From NCBI GenBank assembly GCA_015200345.1, contig CP054187.1, positions 3,580,470 through 3,644,469 on the forward strand: a stretch of DNA of 64,000 bases, written 5' to 3'. Under the pieces are notes generated by a model. It did no database searches. It was not told the DNA's origin and saw only the letters and a list, made by a program, of their open reading frames with translations. Positions 36,094 to 44,396 of the stretch are shown here, one piece after another; position 1 is the stretch's first letter, and every line of letters starts with the position of its first letter. This DNA comes from Planctomycetia bacterium (GTDB lineage Bacteria > Planctomycetota > Phycisphaerae > UBA1845 > UTPLA1). The position numbers were made by a program, and so were the translations under genes.

Positions 36094-37185
36094 TTAGTTA
36101 CCAGTCTTTTTTTGCTCGCTCTGGGCGGCAGCCTGGCGCTGCTCGATTGAGGCGATGGACTCCAGCCGCTGCTGAAGCTCATCATACAGCACGTCCACCA
36201 TTTTGTGACCGGCGCTGTCCTTGGCGTCGCCCGCGGCGCCGGCCCGCTTCATGACGCTTTCCAGTACCGAATCAGCCGCCTTCTGCTGGTCCGCCGTGTA
36301 CTTGAACCTGGCCGCGCATTGCTTCACGAAATCGGCCCAGGTGCTCGTCGCCGGAGCCGGCTTGATCTCGCGCGGCGGGGCCGGCGGCTGGACCGGCTGC
36401 GGCGGCGGATTGACGACGGCGGCGGGCATGACGGGCCGCTCGGGAACCTCGCGCTCGGCGGAGACAGGTGCCGTTGGTTGAGCGGGATTCTGTGCCATGG
36501 GTGTGGGCTGATTGGTGGCGGTGGGCGGAACGGTCTGCGGGTTTTCATCCTGCTGGGTCAGCGCCTGCACGTCCATCGGCGCGGCGCGCGGAATGATCGG
36601 CTTGGGCGTGATGGGAAGCGGCGGGACCAGGAACGCATCCAGTTTGGCGAGGTCAACCGGCGTCGCACCGGGAATGCCCGCAAGCTCGGCATTGAGTTTT
36701 GCGTGGCCGGCCGCAATGCGATCCGCGCTCAACGATCCCTCGGCCATCTTCGCGACCTTGGCGAGGCTCAATGGGCCCATGGCGTAGTATCGGGCGGCCT
36801 GGGCGCGCAGCCGGCTCATGACCTCGGTGCGCTTCTCCGGCGAATACTCTGGATTCTCGGAGGCGATGCCCAATGCGAGTCCCATGCGCGAAAGCGTGAG
36901 AGCGACATCAAATCGATACTTGTCCTGAAGCTTCGCCGCTTCGGCGAGCGATTTCTGAATCGCGGCCATCGCGGCAGGATCGGGTGCGTAGAAGTGGCGA
37001 ACGAAGCGCTCGCGGTCCGCGATCAGCTTCGCGGTGTCCTGCTCCGTGGCAGGCAGGTAGAACTTGTCCTTGTCCGCGTTTTGAGCGTCCTTGCTTAACG
37101 GCACGTCTTGCGCCGATGCAAGGGCATGAACGGCGAACGAAGAAACCAAGACAACGAGGTAAAGCCGAGAACGGTTCAGTGCCAT
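36094..37185 (-). CDS. Secreted protein of unknown function with Pro-rich linker
   Basis: 363 residues. A signal peptide (MALNRSRLYLVVLVSSFAVHALASAQ) leads to a helical domain (about 30-180) with many charged residues, then a Pro/Ala/Gln/Thr-rich linker (about 185-275) and a second helical domain ending in Lys. No family is recognised. It is directly joined to tdh (adjacent stop and start), so it is co-transcribed with threonine degradation, though nothing in the sequence links it to that pathway. Confidence 0.6.
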   Translation of the reverse strand: MALNRSRLYLVVLVSSFAVHALASAQDVPLSKDAQNADKDKFYLPATEQDTAKLIADRERFVRHFYAPDPAAMAAIQKSLAEAAKLQDKYRFDVALTLSRMGLALGIASENPEYSPEKRTEVMSRLRAQAARYYAMGPLSLAKVAKMAEGSLSADRIAAGHAKLNAELAGIPGATPVDLAKLDAFLVPPLPITPKPIIPRAAPMDVQALTQQDENPQTVPPTATNQPTPMAQNPAQPTAPVSAEREVPERPVMPAAVVNPPPQPVQPPAPPREIKPAPATSTWADFVKQCAARFKYTADQQKAADSVLESVMKRAGAAGDAKDSAGHKMVDVLYDELQQRLESIASIEQRQAAAQSEQKKTGN

Positions 37186-37357
37186 GATTCGCCTCGATAC
37201 GGTCAGATGCGTCAACGCGGCCGAAAGCCTCGTCCCAAGTCTCGGCATTCTCGGCTAGGCTGCGCGCGGAGTCAATTGAACCACGAATTGGCAGGGGGGG
37301 ATCCAACAGGATGCGGACCCGCAACCCGGCCCTGACAATATTGTTACATTCGCCGGG

Positions 37358-38563
37358 TCAGACCAGCCGAGTACCGCCGCGGCGCGTGACCCATTGGTCG
37401 TATTCTCCGCGGCAGTAGCGGTCGGTCATTCCGGCGATGTAATCACAGGCCACGCGCTGGGGCGTTTGGTCGCCGATGCGCGCGGAAAACCGCGCGGGCA
37501 TCTTCGCGGGGTCCTTCACGAATACCGCGAACAATTCCGAAACGACTCGCCTTGCCTCGTCATCCATCCGCGCCACGCTCGGATGCCGATAGACCGCGTC
37601 GCGCAACAGGTTCTGATGGACATCGAGCTTCGCCTCCATGGCTGACGAAAACGCCACGGAGTCGGTGGGGCTGGTTCGTGCGGCATCGGGCGAGTCGATT
37701 CCCGCCGATTCGATCCGCCGGCGCGATTCCGCCGCCGCGTCGTCAATCAACAGGCGGTTCATTTCATCCAGCACCGGCCGGCGAATCGCGTGAGTCGGCG
37801 CGCCGGGCCACACCGCCTGCACGCGTTCGGCCGCTTCGGCCCAGAGCGGACTGGCCACGAGCTGGTCGGACGATAGGACGCTTTCGCGCAGGTCGCCGCC
37901 GTCGCCGTGCCAGGAGAGGTCAAACAGGGCGTCCTCGGTGTCGTGCAGTGCGTAGGCGATGGCATCGCCGAGGTTGGCGATCTGCCCCTCGATCGGCGGT
38001 CGAGGCCCGGATGCCAGCAGCTCGCGCGCGGCGTCATCATTCACTGGCGCCGCTTGATCGGGATGGTCGTACCGCGTGTGATGCTTGATAAGCGATTCGC
38101 GCAGTTCGTAGGAGAGATTCAATCCGCGAAAGGGCGGGTAGGGATGTTCGAGGTAATCGACGACGCGCAGGGATTGCAAGTTGTGTTCAAAGCCGCCGTG
38201 ATCCGCCATGCACTGCGCCAGCGCGATTTCGCCGGCATGACCAAAGGGCGGATGGCCCAGGTCGTGCGCCAGGGCGATCGCGCCAGCCAGCCTGGCGTTC
38301 GCGCCGATGGCTCGCGCGAGCCGCTGCGATTGCGCGACGACTTCGAGCGTATGCGTGAGCCGCGTGCGGAAGTGATCGCTCAATCCGGTAACAAACACCT
38401 GCGTTTTGTGCATCAGCCGGCGAAACGCCGTACTGGAGAGGATGCGAGCGCGGTCCAATTCGAAGGGGCTGTCACCGCCGGCGAAGGGGTCGGGGTGTTG
38501 CCGTCCGCGCGAGGCGGCTTCGGCAACGGCGAATGGAGCGAGTTGTTCGGTTGCGCGAGACAT
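37358..38563 (-). CDS. dgt: Deoxyguanosinetriphosphate triphosphohydrolase-like HD protein
   Basis: 401 residues of the HD superfamily. Metal ligands appear as H71 in RLTHTLEV and H100-D101 in ALAHDLGHPPFGHAGE; FEHNLQSLRVV, with its His, follows. The sequence matches the dGTPase family, which hydrolyses dNTPs to deoxynucleosides and triphosphate. It lies 6 bases after the HIT gene on the minus strand. Confidence 0.9.
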   Translation of the reverse strand: MSRATEQLAPFAVAEAASRGRQHPDPFAGGDSPFELDRARILSSTAFRRLMHKTQVFVTGLSDHFRTRLTHTLEVVAQSQRLARAIGANARLAGAIALAHDLGHPPFGHAGEIALAQCMADHGGFEHNLQSLRVVDYLEHPYPPFRGLNLSYELRESLIKHHTRYDHPDQAAPVNDDAARELLASGPRPPIEGQIANLGDAIAYALHDTEDALFDLSWHGDGGDLRESVLSSDQLVASPLWAEAAERVQAVWPGAPTHAIRRPVLDEMNRLLIDDAAAESRRRIESAGIDSPDAARTSPTDSVAFSSAMEAKLDVHQNLLRDAVYRHPSVARMDDEARRVVSELFAVFVKDPAKMPARFSARIGDQTPQRVACDYIAGMTDRYCRGEYDQWVTRRGGTRLV

Positions 38564-38569
38564 GGCAGT

Positions 38570-39100
38570 TTACTTTTTAGCGCTGGGCAGGCCCAGTTGC
38601 CTTGCCCCCTCGCGGAGTTTCACAAGCAACCGGTCGAGCGCCTCGGGAATGACGCGGACATCGCCGAGAACGGCCATGAAGTTCGTATCGCCATTCCAGC
38701 GTGGGATCACATGGACGTGAACATGGCCCGGCAGCCCCGCGCCGGCACAGCGGCCGAAGTTGATGCCGACGTTGAATCCCTGCGGCGTGATGACGTGTCG
38801 CAGCAGCGCCTGGGCGTCGCGCGTGGTCCGGAAGAGCGCGGCGAGCAAATCATCGGACAGATCGGTCAGCTCCGCGCGGTGTTCCAGCGGCGCGATGAGC
38901 AGGTGGCCGTTGGTGTAGGGAAAGCGATTGAGCAATGCCATCGTGTCGGTTGTGCGCCAGATGACGTGATGGGTGTCGTCCGCCTCGGGCCGGGCGGCGT
39001 AGTCGCAGAGGAAGCACTCGGATGCTGCATCGCCGTCTTTTAGCGACTCGATGTACTGCATTCGCCAGGGCGCCCAGAGGTTGTCGGCGAACTCGCTCAT
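38570..39100 (-). CDS. HIT-family nucleotide hydrolase or transferase
   Basis: 176 residues. The histidine triad is in GHVHVHVIPRW (HxHxH), and an early CFLCDY segment gives a Cys pair often seen in Ap4A-phosphorylase-like HIT proteins. Such enzymes split dinucleoside polyphosphates or nucleotide conjugates. Upstream of dgt in a likely operon. Confidence 0.88.
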   Translation of the reverse strand: MSEFADNLWAPWRMQYIESLKDGDAASECFLCDYAARPEADDTHHVIWRTTDTMALLNRFPYTNGHLLIAPLEHRAELTDLSDDLLAALFRTTRDAQALLRHVITPQGFNVGINFGRCAGAGLPGHVHVHVIPRWNGDTNFMAVLGDVRVIPEALDRLLVKLREGARQLGLPSAKK

Positions 39101-39169
39101 GATCGGTAAAGAATAACGGCTTGGGACCGGCGGGTCGAAGGGGGTGTGCTCGAATGGTTGTTCGGCCGG

Positions 39170-39856
39170 TCACTCAATGCGTCGCGCCTTGAGTGCTTCG
39201 ATTTCGTCGCGCAGCGCCTGTACTTCCGCTTTGATTTGCTGCAAGCCGCTCCGCAGGGATTCGATTTCGCTCAACGGCGACGCATGGGAGCTTGTTGTTC
39301 GAGCCATTGGCGCGGAATCGACCGCTTCCTCGACGACCGCACTCACGGCGATCGAATCCTCGCCGCACAACAAATGCCCGTGGCGAATCGCAGACTGACC
39401 CGGCTGCCGCGGCAGGACGGCCACAAACGGCGGGTCGCTTGTTTGTAATTCGGTGAGCAGTTCGTTGACGTAGTCAAGGGCCTCCAGCCGGAACATGCGC
39501 GAGGCATTGGCGCGCAGCTCGCCAGCGGTCTGCGGCCCGCGCAGAAATAATTCCGCCATGATCGCCCGCTGCGGCGTGGACCAGCCGAAGCGTTTCTCGA
39601 CTTCGTGGATGAATCGGTTGACGCGCGAGTTGCGATCGGGCGGCGCTTGCGAAACGAGCTGCCATCGCGTCAGGCCGTGCAGCGCGGTGGATACATCGGC
39701 CTCGGTATAGTGCGTGATCGGATCGCGATTGTTCTTCTGATTGCAGGCCGCCGTGATGGCGTTGATCGTCATGGGGTAATACTCGGGCAGGGCGAGCGAC
39801 TTCTCGATCAGCACGCCCAGCACGCGGGCTTCCTGCGGTGTGAGGGTGACAGCCAT
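39170..39856 (-). CDS. YceH-family (DUF480) protein
   Basis: 228 residues. LTPQEARVLGVLIEKSL and YYPMTINAITAACNQKNNRDP mark YceH, a protein of two winged-helix domains. A coiled-coil tail (about 200-228) ends the protein. Its biological role is not established; the fold suggests DNA or protein binding. Minus strand, 69 bases before the HIT gene. Confidence 0.87.
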   Translation of the reverse strand: MAVTLTPQEARVLGVLIEKSLALPEYYPMTINAITAACNQKNNRDPITHYTEADVSTALHGLTRWQLVSQAPPDRNSRVNRFIHEVEKRFGWSTPQRAIMAELFLRGPQTAGELRANASRMFRLEALDYVNELLTELQTSDPPFVAVLPRQPGQSAIRHGHLLCGEDSIAVSAVVEEAVDSAPMARTTSSHASPLSEIESLRSGLQQIKAEVQALRDEIEALKARRIE

Positions 39857-39995
39857 GCGAGCGGGTCTCCGTCAGCAAGTCGGTTTCCACTACGATAACC
39901 GGTCGCGCGGGCGTTGAAAAAGCGCCGTCACACGCGCGGTCCCGCTCGGATAGAATGACAGCGCGCCCGTTGAAACGGGGTCGCAGGAGACGCCG

Positions 39996-40061
39996 ATGCA
40001 GAGCGAACCGCATCGCACCCATGACGCCATCGAGACAAATACGTTTGACGGCCTACGCTAA
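39996..40061 (+). CDS. Short upstream ORF overlapping the selD start
   Basis: A 21-codon frame begins at ATG 39996 with a good ribosome site (AGGAGA, five bases away) and ends at TAA 40061, inside selD in another frame. The selD ATG at 40021 itself has no nearby ribosome site, so ribosomes could reach it by coupling from this short frame. It may equally be an accident of sequence. Confidence 0.35.
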   Translation: MQSEPHRTHDAIETNTFDGLR

Positions 40062-41070
40062 TTGCGCGGGTTGAGCGGGCAAGCTCCCGCGGGGAGTGCT
40101 CGCGCAGGTGCTGCGCGAATTGCCGGCCACGTCGCACCCCGACCTGCTGATCGGACCCGAGCATTTTTCCGACGCGGGCGTGTACCGATTGCGCGCCGAT
40201 CTCGCCATCGTGCAGACAACGGATTTCTTCCCGCCGCTGGTGGATGATCCGTACACCTTCGGTCAGATCGCGGCAGCCAACAGTCTGTCGGATTGCTACG
40301 CGATGGGCGCGACGCCGATCACGTGCCTCAACATCGTGGGGTTTCCGGATAAAGATGTTCCGCTTGAGATTCTCGACGCCATTCTTGCGGGCGGGGCGAG
40401 CAAGGTCGCGGAGGCCGGCGCGGTGATCCTCGGCGGCCATTCCGTGCGGGACGCAGAGATCAAGTACGGCTTGGCGGTGACGGGGACGGTGCATCCCGAG
40501 CAAGTGCTGACCAATCGCGGGGCACGACCGGGCGACGTGCTGATTCTGACGAAGCCGATCGGATCGGGGATCCTGGCCAGCGCGGCGAAGAATGAGAAGA
40601 TTTCGCAGGACGAATTCGCCGAGGCGATCACGGTGATGACGGAATTGAACGCCGCCGCGTCGCGGGTGGCAGTGCGCGTCGGCGCGCATGCTGTGACGGA
40701 CATCACGGGGTTCGGATTGATCGGGCATGCGTTTGAACTGGCCGAGGCGTCGAGCGTGACAGTTGAGCTGTCTGCGTCGCGCGTGCCGCTGATGAAGCGG
40801 GCGCGCGAGTTGGCGGAGGCGGGCGTGGTCACGCGGGCATGGAAGCAGACGCTGGAGAGCCTGGGTACGGGGTATGCGAACGAGGGGGTGGACGGTGTGC
40901 TGGAGAAAGTGCTCGCCGATGCGCAGACCTCGGGCGGATTGCTGCTGTCGATCCCTGCGCACGATGCGGAGCGTGTTTTAACTGAATTGCGAAATGAAGG
41001 CGTGGCATCGCCGGCGGCCGTCGGCGAGGTTCATCCCAAGTCGGTTACAGTTCTGAATTTGCGACCATAG
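40021..41070 (+). CDS. selD: Selenide water dikinase SelD, a selenoprotein (TGA 40072-40074 = Sec)
   Basis: 349 residues with Sec at position 18. From ATG 40021 the protein reads IRLTAYANCAG-U-AGKLPRG, the catalytic position of SelD, where Cys or Sec is found and which aligns with E. coli Cys17. Downstream, TDFFPPLVDDPYTFGQIAAA and LNIVGFPDKDVP are strong SelD signatures, with IMP/ATP-binding motifs of the AIR-synthase fold. SelD makes selenophosphate from selenide and ATP for selenocysteine synthesis. A gene caller using TGA as stop would report only 40096-41070. A perfect hairpin with an AGGUGCU tip lies after the TGA. The gene supports Sec use, so the ArsC-like selenoprotein at 27.1-27.5 kb could depend on it. 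Confidence 0.92.
40101..40117 (+). promoter_or_regulatory. Candidate bacterial SECIS hairpin in selD
   Basis: A perfect 7-bp stem CGCGCAG/CTGCGCG (40101-40107, 40111-40117) with loop GTG starts 26 bases after the TGA. Opening the top two pairs gives GC-AGGUGCU-GC, very like the AGGUCU tip of the E. coli fdhF SECIS. The GGU is about 32-34 bases after the TGA, near the far end of the usual range. Confidence 0.65.
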
Positions 41071-41229
41071 CTCGGTGCGTGCGGACGAAGGGAGTGGCCC
41101 GAAAAGGCTGCACAAAGGACAACCGGCGAAGTCGTCAGCACGGAAGGCTTTAGCCGTAAGCCAATTCTGGTAAGCGACTTATGAAAATATCGGATTTTGA
41201 TATTGACGGGGTTCGCCTGTTTCGATTAC

Positions 41230-41249
41230 TTTGTTGAGTGTTCAACAAA
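41230..41249. promoter_or_regulatory. TetR-type operator at its own start codon
   Basis: A perfect 20-base palindrome: TTTGTTGA, four bases GTGT, TCAACAAA (41230-41249), ending right before ATG 41250. Upstream, TTGACG (41203-41208) at 18 bases from TACTTT (41227-41232) gives a weak promoter that the palindrome overlaps. Size and symmetry suit autorepression by the TetR protein. Confidence 0.6.
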
Positions 41250-41879
41250 ATGGCAGGCGAGAAACGAAACACACGGAAGAAGATCGTTGAAACTGCTCGA
41301 GCACTGTTCCATGAGCGCGGCTATCACGCGACCGGCTTGGCGGAAATCCTCAAAGCGTCGGGCGTGGGCGCGGGGAGCCTGTATCACTTCTTCGCATCGA
41401 AGGAAGAACTGCTCTCGGCGGTGCTCGATTGGTACCTCGAGATGCTTTACCCCGGTGTCATGGACGGGCCGTTTGCGTCGACAACCGATCCGATCGGCCG
41501 CGTGGTGGCGGTGTTGAAGGGGTATCGCGAGATGCTTCTGATGACGGATTTCAATCTGGGCTGCCCGATCGGCAATCTCGCGCTGGAGCTGGGCGCGGGG
41601 GCGGGGCCGGTGGTTCGAGAGAAGATCGCGCAGAACTTCACGAACTGGTGCGCGGCCCTGGAGAAGTGCCTCGTGGAGGCGGGCGACCGGCTTCCTGCGG
41701 ACGTGGATCGCGCGGCGCTGGCGCGATTTGCTCTCACGGTCATGGAAGGGGGCATCATGCAGGCGCGGTCGCATCGCGACATTCGGTACTATGACGCATC
41801 AGTGGCACAATTCGAGGACTATCTGAACCGGTTGCAAGCACAGGCCCGACAGGAGAAACAAGTGCGCGGCGAGGGGTAG
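41250..41879 (+). CDS. TetR-family transcriptional regulator
   Basis: 209 residues. The N-terminal helix-turn-helix is clear: RKKIVETARALFHERGYHATGLAEILKASGVGAGSLYHFFASKEE in outline. The C-terminal ligand domain has NLGCPIGNLALELG, a motif seen in TetR proteins with a Cys (the PxGNLxxE type). ATG 41250 is preferred; GTG 41238 lies inside the palindrome. It sits 32 bases before the SRPBCC gene, so it probably controls itself and that gene. The effector is unknown. Confidence 0.88.
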   Translation: MAGEKRNTRKKIVETARALFHERGYHATGLAEILKASGVGAGSLYHFFASKEELLSAVLDWYLEMLYPGVMDGPFASTTDPIGRVVAVLKGYREMLLMTDFNLGCPIGNLALELGAGAGPVVREKIAQNFTNWCAALEKCLVEAGDRLPADVDRAALARFALTVMEGGIMQARSHRDIRYYDASVAQFEDYLNRLQAQARQEKQVRGEG

Positions 41880-41911
41880 GCGCCTCCGGCGCGCGAAGAC
41901 TGGAGAATGAG

Positions 41912-43972
41912 ATGGACAGCAGGACGTATGACACAGGAGTTGTTCGCAGGACGAAGAACGTTGCTTCCGTTGCCGCGTGGGTCGCGGCGTTGGCGATGTG
42001 GGCGCAGACCGCCCCGTCACTTGCGGGTGGCGATGATGCGCCGCAGCAGCGCGTCCTGCACAAGGAGATCGTGATCGACGCGCCGGTCAGCCGGATTTGG
42101 GAATGCTGGACGGACTCGGTCGAGATGGCCAGATTCTTCTCGCCCGATTCGAAAATCGAAATGCGCATCGGAGGAGCGTACGAGTGTTACATGGGCATGA
42201 AGGAGCCTGACGAGTCCGGCGGCCGCGGATCGGAGGGCTGCAAGCTGTTGAGCTTCATCCCCAACGAGCTGTTGGCGTTCGAGTGGAACTTTCCGCCGAA
42301 GGTGTCGGCCCTGCGCAACGCCCATGAGAAGACGTTTGTCGTGCTTCAATTCTTAACGGAGAAGGCCGGCAGAACCCGGGTGATTCTCGATCAGGTCGGA
42401 TGGAAGAAGGGAAAGGACTGGGACGCCGGATATGAGTATTTCAACGCAGCCTGGGGGATGGTGCTGAAGAATCTGAAGGAACATCTTGAAGCAGAGGATG
42501 CGACCGATGACCGCCCGGATGACGTGCCGCCGCTCAAGACGTGGCAGGACGGAGCTGTGAAAGTTACGTCAGTCGAGGGGCGGGAGAAGAAACAATGCTT
42601 TGAACTCGAAATCGCTGCGCCGGTGGAAGAAGTGTGGAAAGTTCTCGCCACAACCGACGGCCTCAAGCGACTGGGCGGCCAAGATCCGCTGGTTGAATTG
42701 AAGCCGGGCGGAGCATGGGCATTCTGGCCGAAGTCGCCTAACAAGGTCCTCGCGTATGTGCCGCACGCGGTGTTATCGACGCGCGGCAGTGCGCCGCCGA
42801 AATTCCCGACGGTGCAGAAAGAAGGCACGTGGGGAGCGTTTTATTTTGAGCCGGTGGGAGACTCGAAAACGAAGTTGCGACTCACGGTCGTCGGCTGGCG
42901 AGCCGGTGAGAAGGAATGGGACGACGCGTATGAGTACTTTCTGAAGAACAATCCCGTATTCCTGAAGATGGTCGCGAAGGCGTTGGGCGATGCCGGACCA
43001 GCAGGCGATTCCGCTAGCGCGCAGCAGTCGAGCGCGCCTCGCGCCGACGTGACCGCGGCAGGCGATGAGAAAGCGGGCAACATCCTCCGTCATTCGGCGA
43101 TCATCGATGCGCCGGTGGAAGAAGTCTGGAAGGCCTTCACGACCAAGGAGGGCATGGAGTCGTGGATGGTCGCGCACGCGGAGATTGACTTGCGCGTCGG
43201 CGGCAGGATGCGCACGCACTACAGCCCGGACGGTGTGATCGGCGACGAGAACACCATTGAGAACATCATCTTGAGTTACGAACCGAACCGGATGCTTTCG
43301 ATCAAGGTCGGCAAGCCGCCGGCCAATTTTCCCTTCAAGGCGGCCGTAAAGCACATGTGGACGGTCGTTCATTTCGAGCCGGTTGATGGCGACCGGACGC
43401 GCGTGACGGTTTGCGGCATGGGTTACGGCGACGATGAAGACTCCCGGAAGCTGCGAGCGTTTTTTGACAAAGGCAACGACTGGACCGTCAAACAGTTGCA
43501 GGCGAAGTTTGCGAAGTCCCGCAAGGCGGGCGGGGCGGGCAATCCGCGGCCGGAACCGGAGGAAGGCGATCCGGATTCGAATGCCGCGACCGATGTCGGC
43601 GCGAGTCTCGACCCGCAGTTCGAGTCCTATCTGGCCCATGTCGCGGCGGCATCGGTTCGGCGGTGGCTGGATGCCGCGCCGCGCGATCGCGAGGTGTACG
43701 GATTGAGTTTTTCACGCGATGGCCAACGGCTGGCCTCGGCGTCGTATGACCAGACGGTGCGATTGTGGGATGTCGCAACGGGGGTGCAGGCCGCGATGCT
43801 CATCCGCTCGCCCGAGTCGGCTTACGACGTGGATTTCTGTCCGGATGGGACGCGACTGTGTGCGTCATTCGTGGATGGGACCGTACGTATTCTCGACAGC
43901 ATTTCGCTGGCGAAGCGCGTGCAGGAGCGCGTGACCTTATCGTCGCGTCGGAATTCTCCCGGCGCGAATTGA
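41912..43972 (+). CDS. Exported protein with three SRPBCC (AHSA1) domains and a short WD40 tail
   Basis: 686 residues. After an N-terminal hydrophobic segment (about 18-38; Ala-rich, signal-like) come three AHSA1/START-like domains, each opening with EI.IDAPV..IWE, EIAAPVEEVWKV or IIDAPVEEVWKAF (about 48-190, 215-345, 385-540). Then a low-complexity linker and two WD40 units (GLSFSRDGQRLASASYDQTVRLWDV and a second) end the protein; a propeller needs about seven, so this is a remnant or a docking stub. The domain binds small hydrophobic ligands in other proteins. Strong GGAG upstream of ATG. It follows the TetR gene. Confidence 0.8.
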   Translation: MDSRTYDTGVVRRTKNVASVAAWVAALAMWAQTAPSLAGGDDAPQQRVLHKEIVIDAPVSRIWECWTDSVEMARFFSPDSKIEMRIGGAYECYMGMKEPDESGGRGSEGCKLLSFIPNELLAFEWNFPPKVSALRNAHEKTFVVLQFLTEKAGRTRVILDQVGWKKGKDWDAGYEYFNAAWGMVLKNLKEHLEAEDATDDRPDDVPPLKTWQDGAVKVTSVEGREKKQCFELEIAAPVEEVWKVLATTDGLKRLGGQDPLVELKPGGAWAFWPKSPNKVLAYVPHAVLSTRGSAPPKFPTVQKEGTWGAFYFEPVGDSKTKLRLTVVGWRAGEKEWDDAYEYFLKNNPVFLKMVAKALGDAGPAGDSASAQQSSAPRADVTAAGDEKAGNILRHSAIIDAPVEEVWKAFTTKEGMESWMVAHAEIDLRVGGRMRTHYSPDGVIGDENTIENIILSYEPNRMLSIKVGKPPANFPFKAAVKHMWTVVHFEPVDGDRTRVTVCGMGYGDDEDSRKLRAFFDKGNDWTVKQLQAKFAKSRKAGGAGNPRPEPEEGDPDSNAATDVGASLDPQFESYLAHVAAASVRRWLDAAPRDREVYGLSFSRDGQRLASASYDQTVRLWDVATGVQAAMLIRSPESAYDVDFCPDGTRLCASFVDGTVRILDSISLAKRVQERVTLSSRRNSPGAN

Positions 43973-44017
43973 ACGCAGTTGTTGGATGCACACTTACCGG
44001 AAAGGCAGGATTCAACC

Positions 44018-44389
44018 ATGAACGCCCGAAACAAGTCCATGGTCCCCATGACCGCCGTCGGCACGATGGCTCAGATTGCGATGGTCGTCGCGGGGCATTA
44101 TAGCGAGTTCATTAAGAACAATGTCTTCGCCATCGGCGGGATGCTGATCTCGCTCGCGGTCGCGGCGGTGTGGGCTGCGAAGGGCGCGGCATCGAAAGGA
44201 AACGCCTTCGGCGGTGGTGCGCTGGTCGGCGGACTCTGCGCGATCCTCGGCATCGCCGTGTCCGTCATCTTGGGTGATACCGACGCAGCCGTACTCGGTT
44301 TCGGCACGGCCGGTTCCGCCGTGGCGGGCGGCATCGGCGGAATCGCCACGTTCGCGCTAGGCGGCCGCAAGGTCGCGACCGCGGGTTGA
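44018..44389 (+). CDS. Small four-span membrane protein of unknown function
   Basis: 123 residues from ATG 44018, with AGGA eight bases upstream. Four hydrophobic segments (about 8-28, 32-50, 62-83, 88-113) are rich in Gly and Ala. No family is recognised. It is 45 bases downstream of the SRPBCC gene and shares its direction, so it may belong to the same TetR-controlled unit. Confidence 0.55.
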   Translation: MNARNKSMVPMTAVGTMAQIAMVVAGHYSEFIKNNVFAIGGMLISLAVAAVWAAKGAASKGNAFGGGALVGGLCAILGIAVSVILGDTDAAVLGFGTAGSAVAGGIGGIATFALGGRKVATAG

Positions 44390-44396
44390 CCAATCG

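Noticed and set aside
37200..37357. Regulatory element between dgt and the secreted protein gene
   Set aside because: No clear promoter pair, palindrome or terminator could be found in this stretch.
40096..41070. GTG 40096 as the start of selD
   Set aside because: It removes the catalytic Cys/Sec region, which is present and in frame upstream through a TGA.
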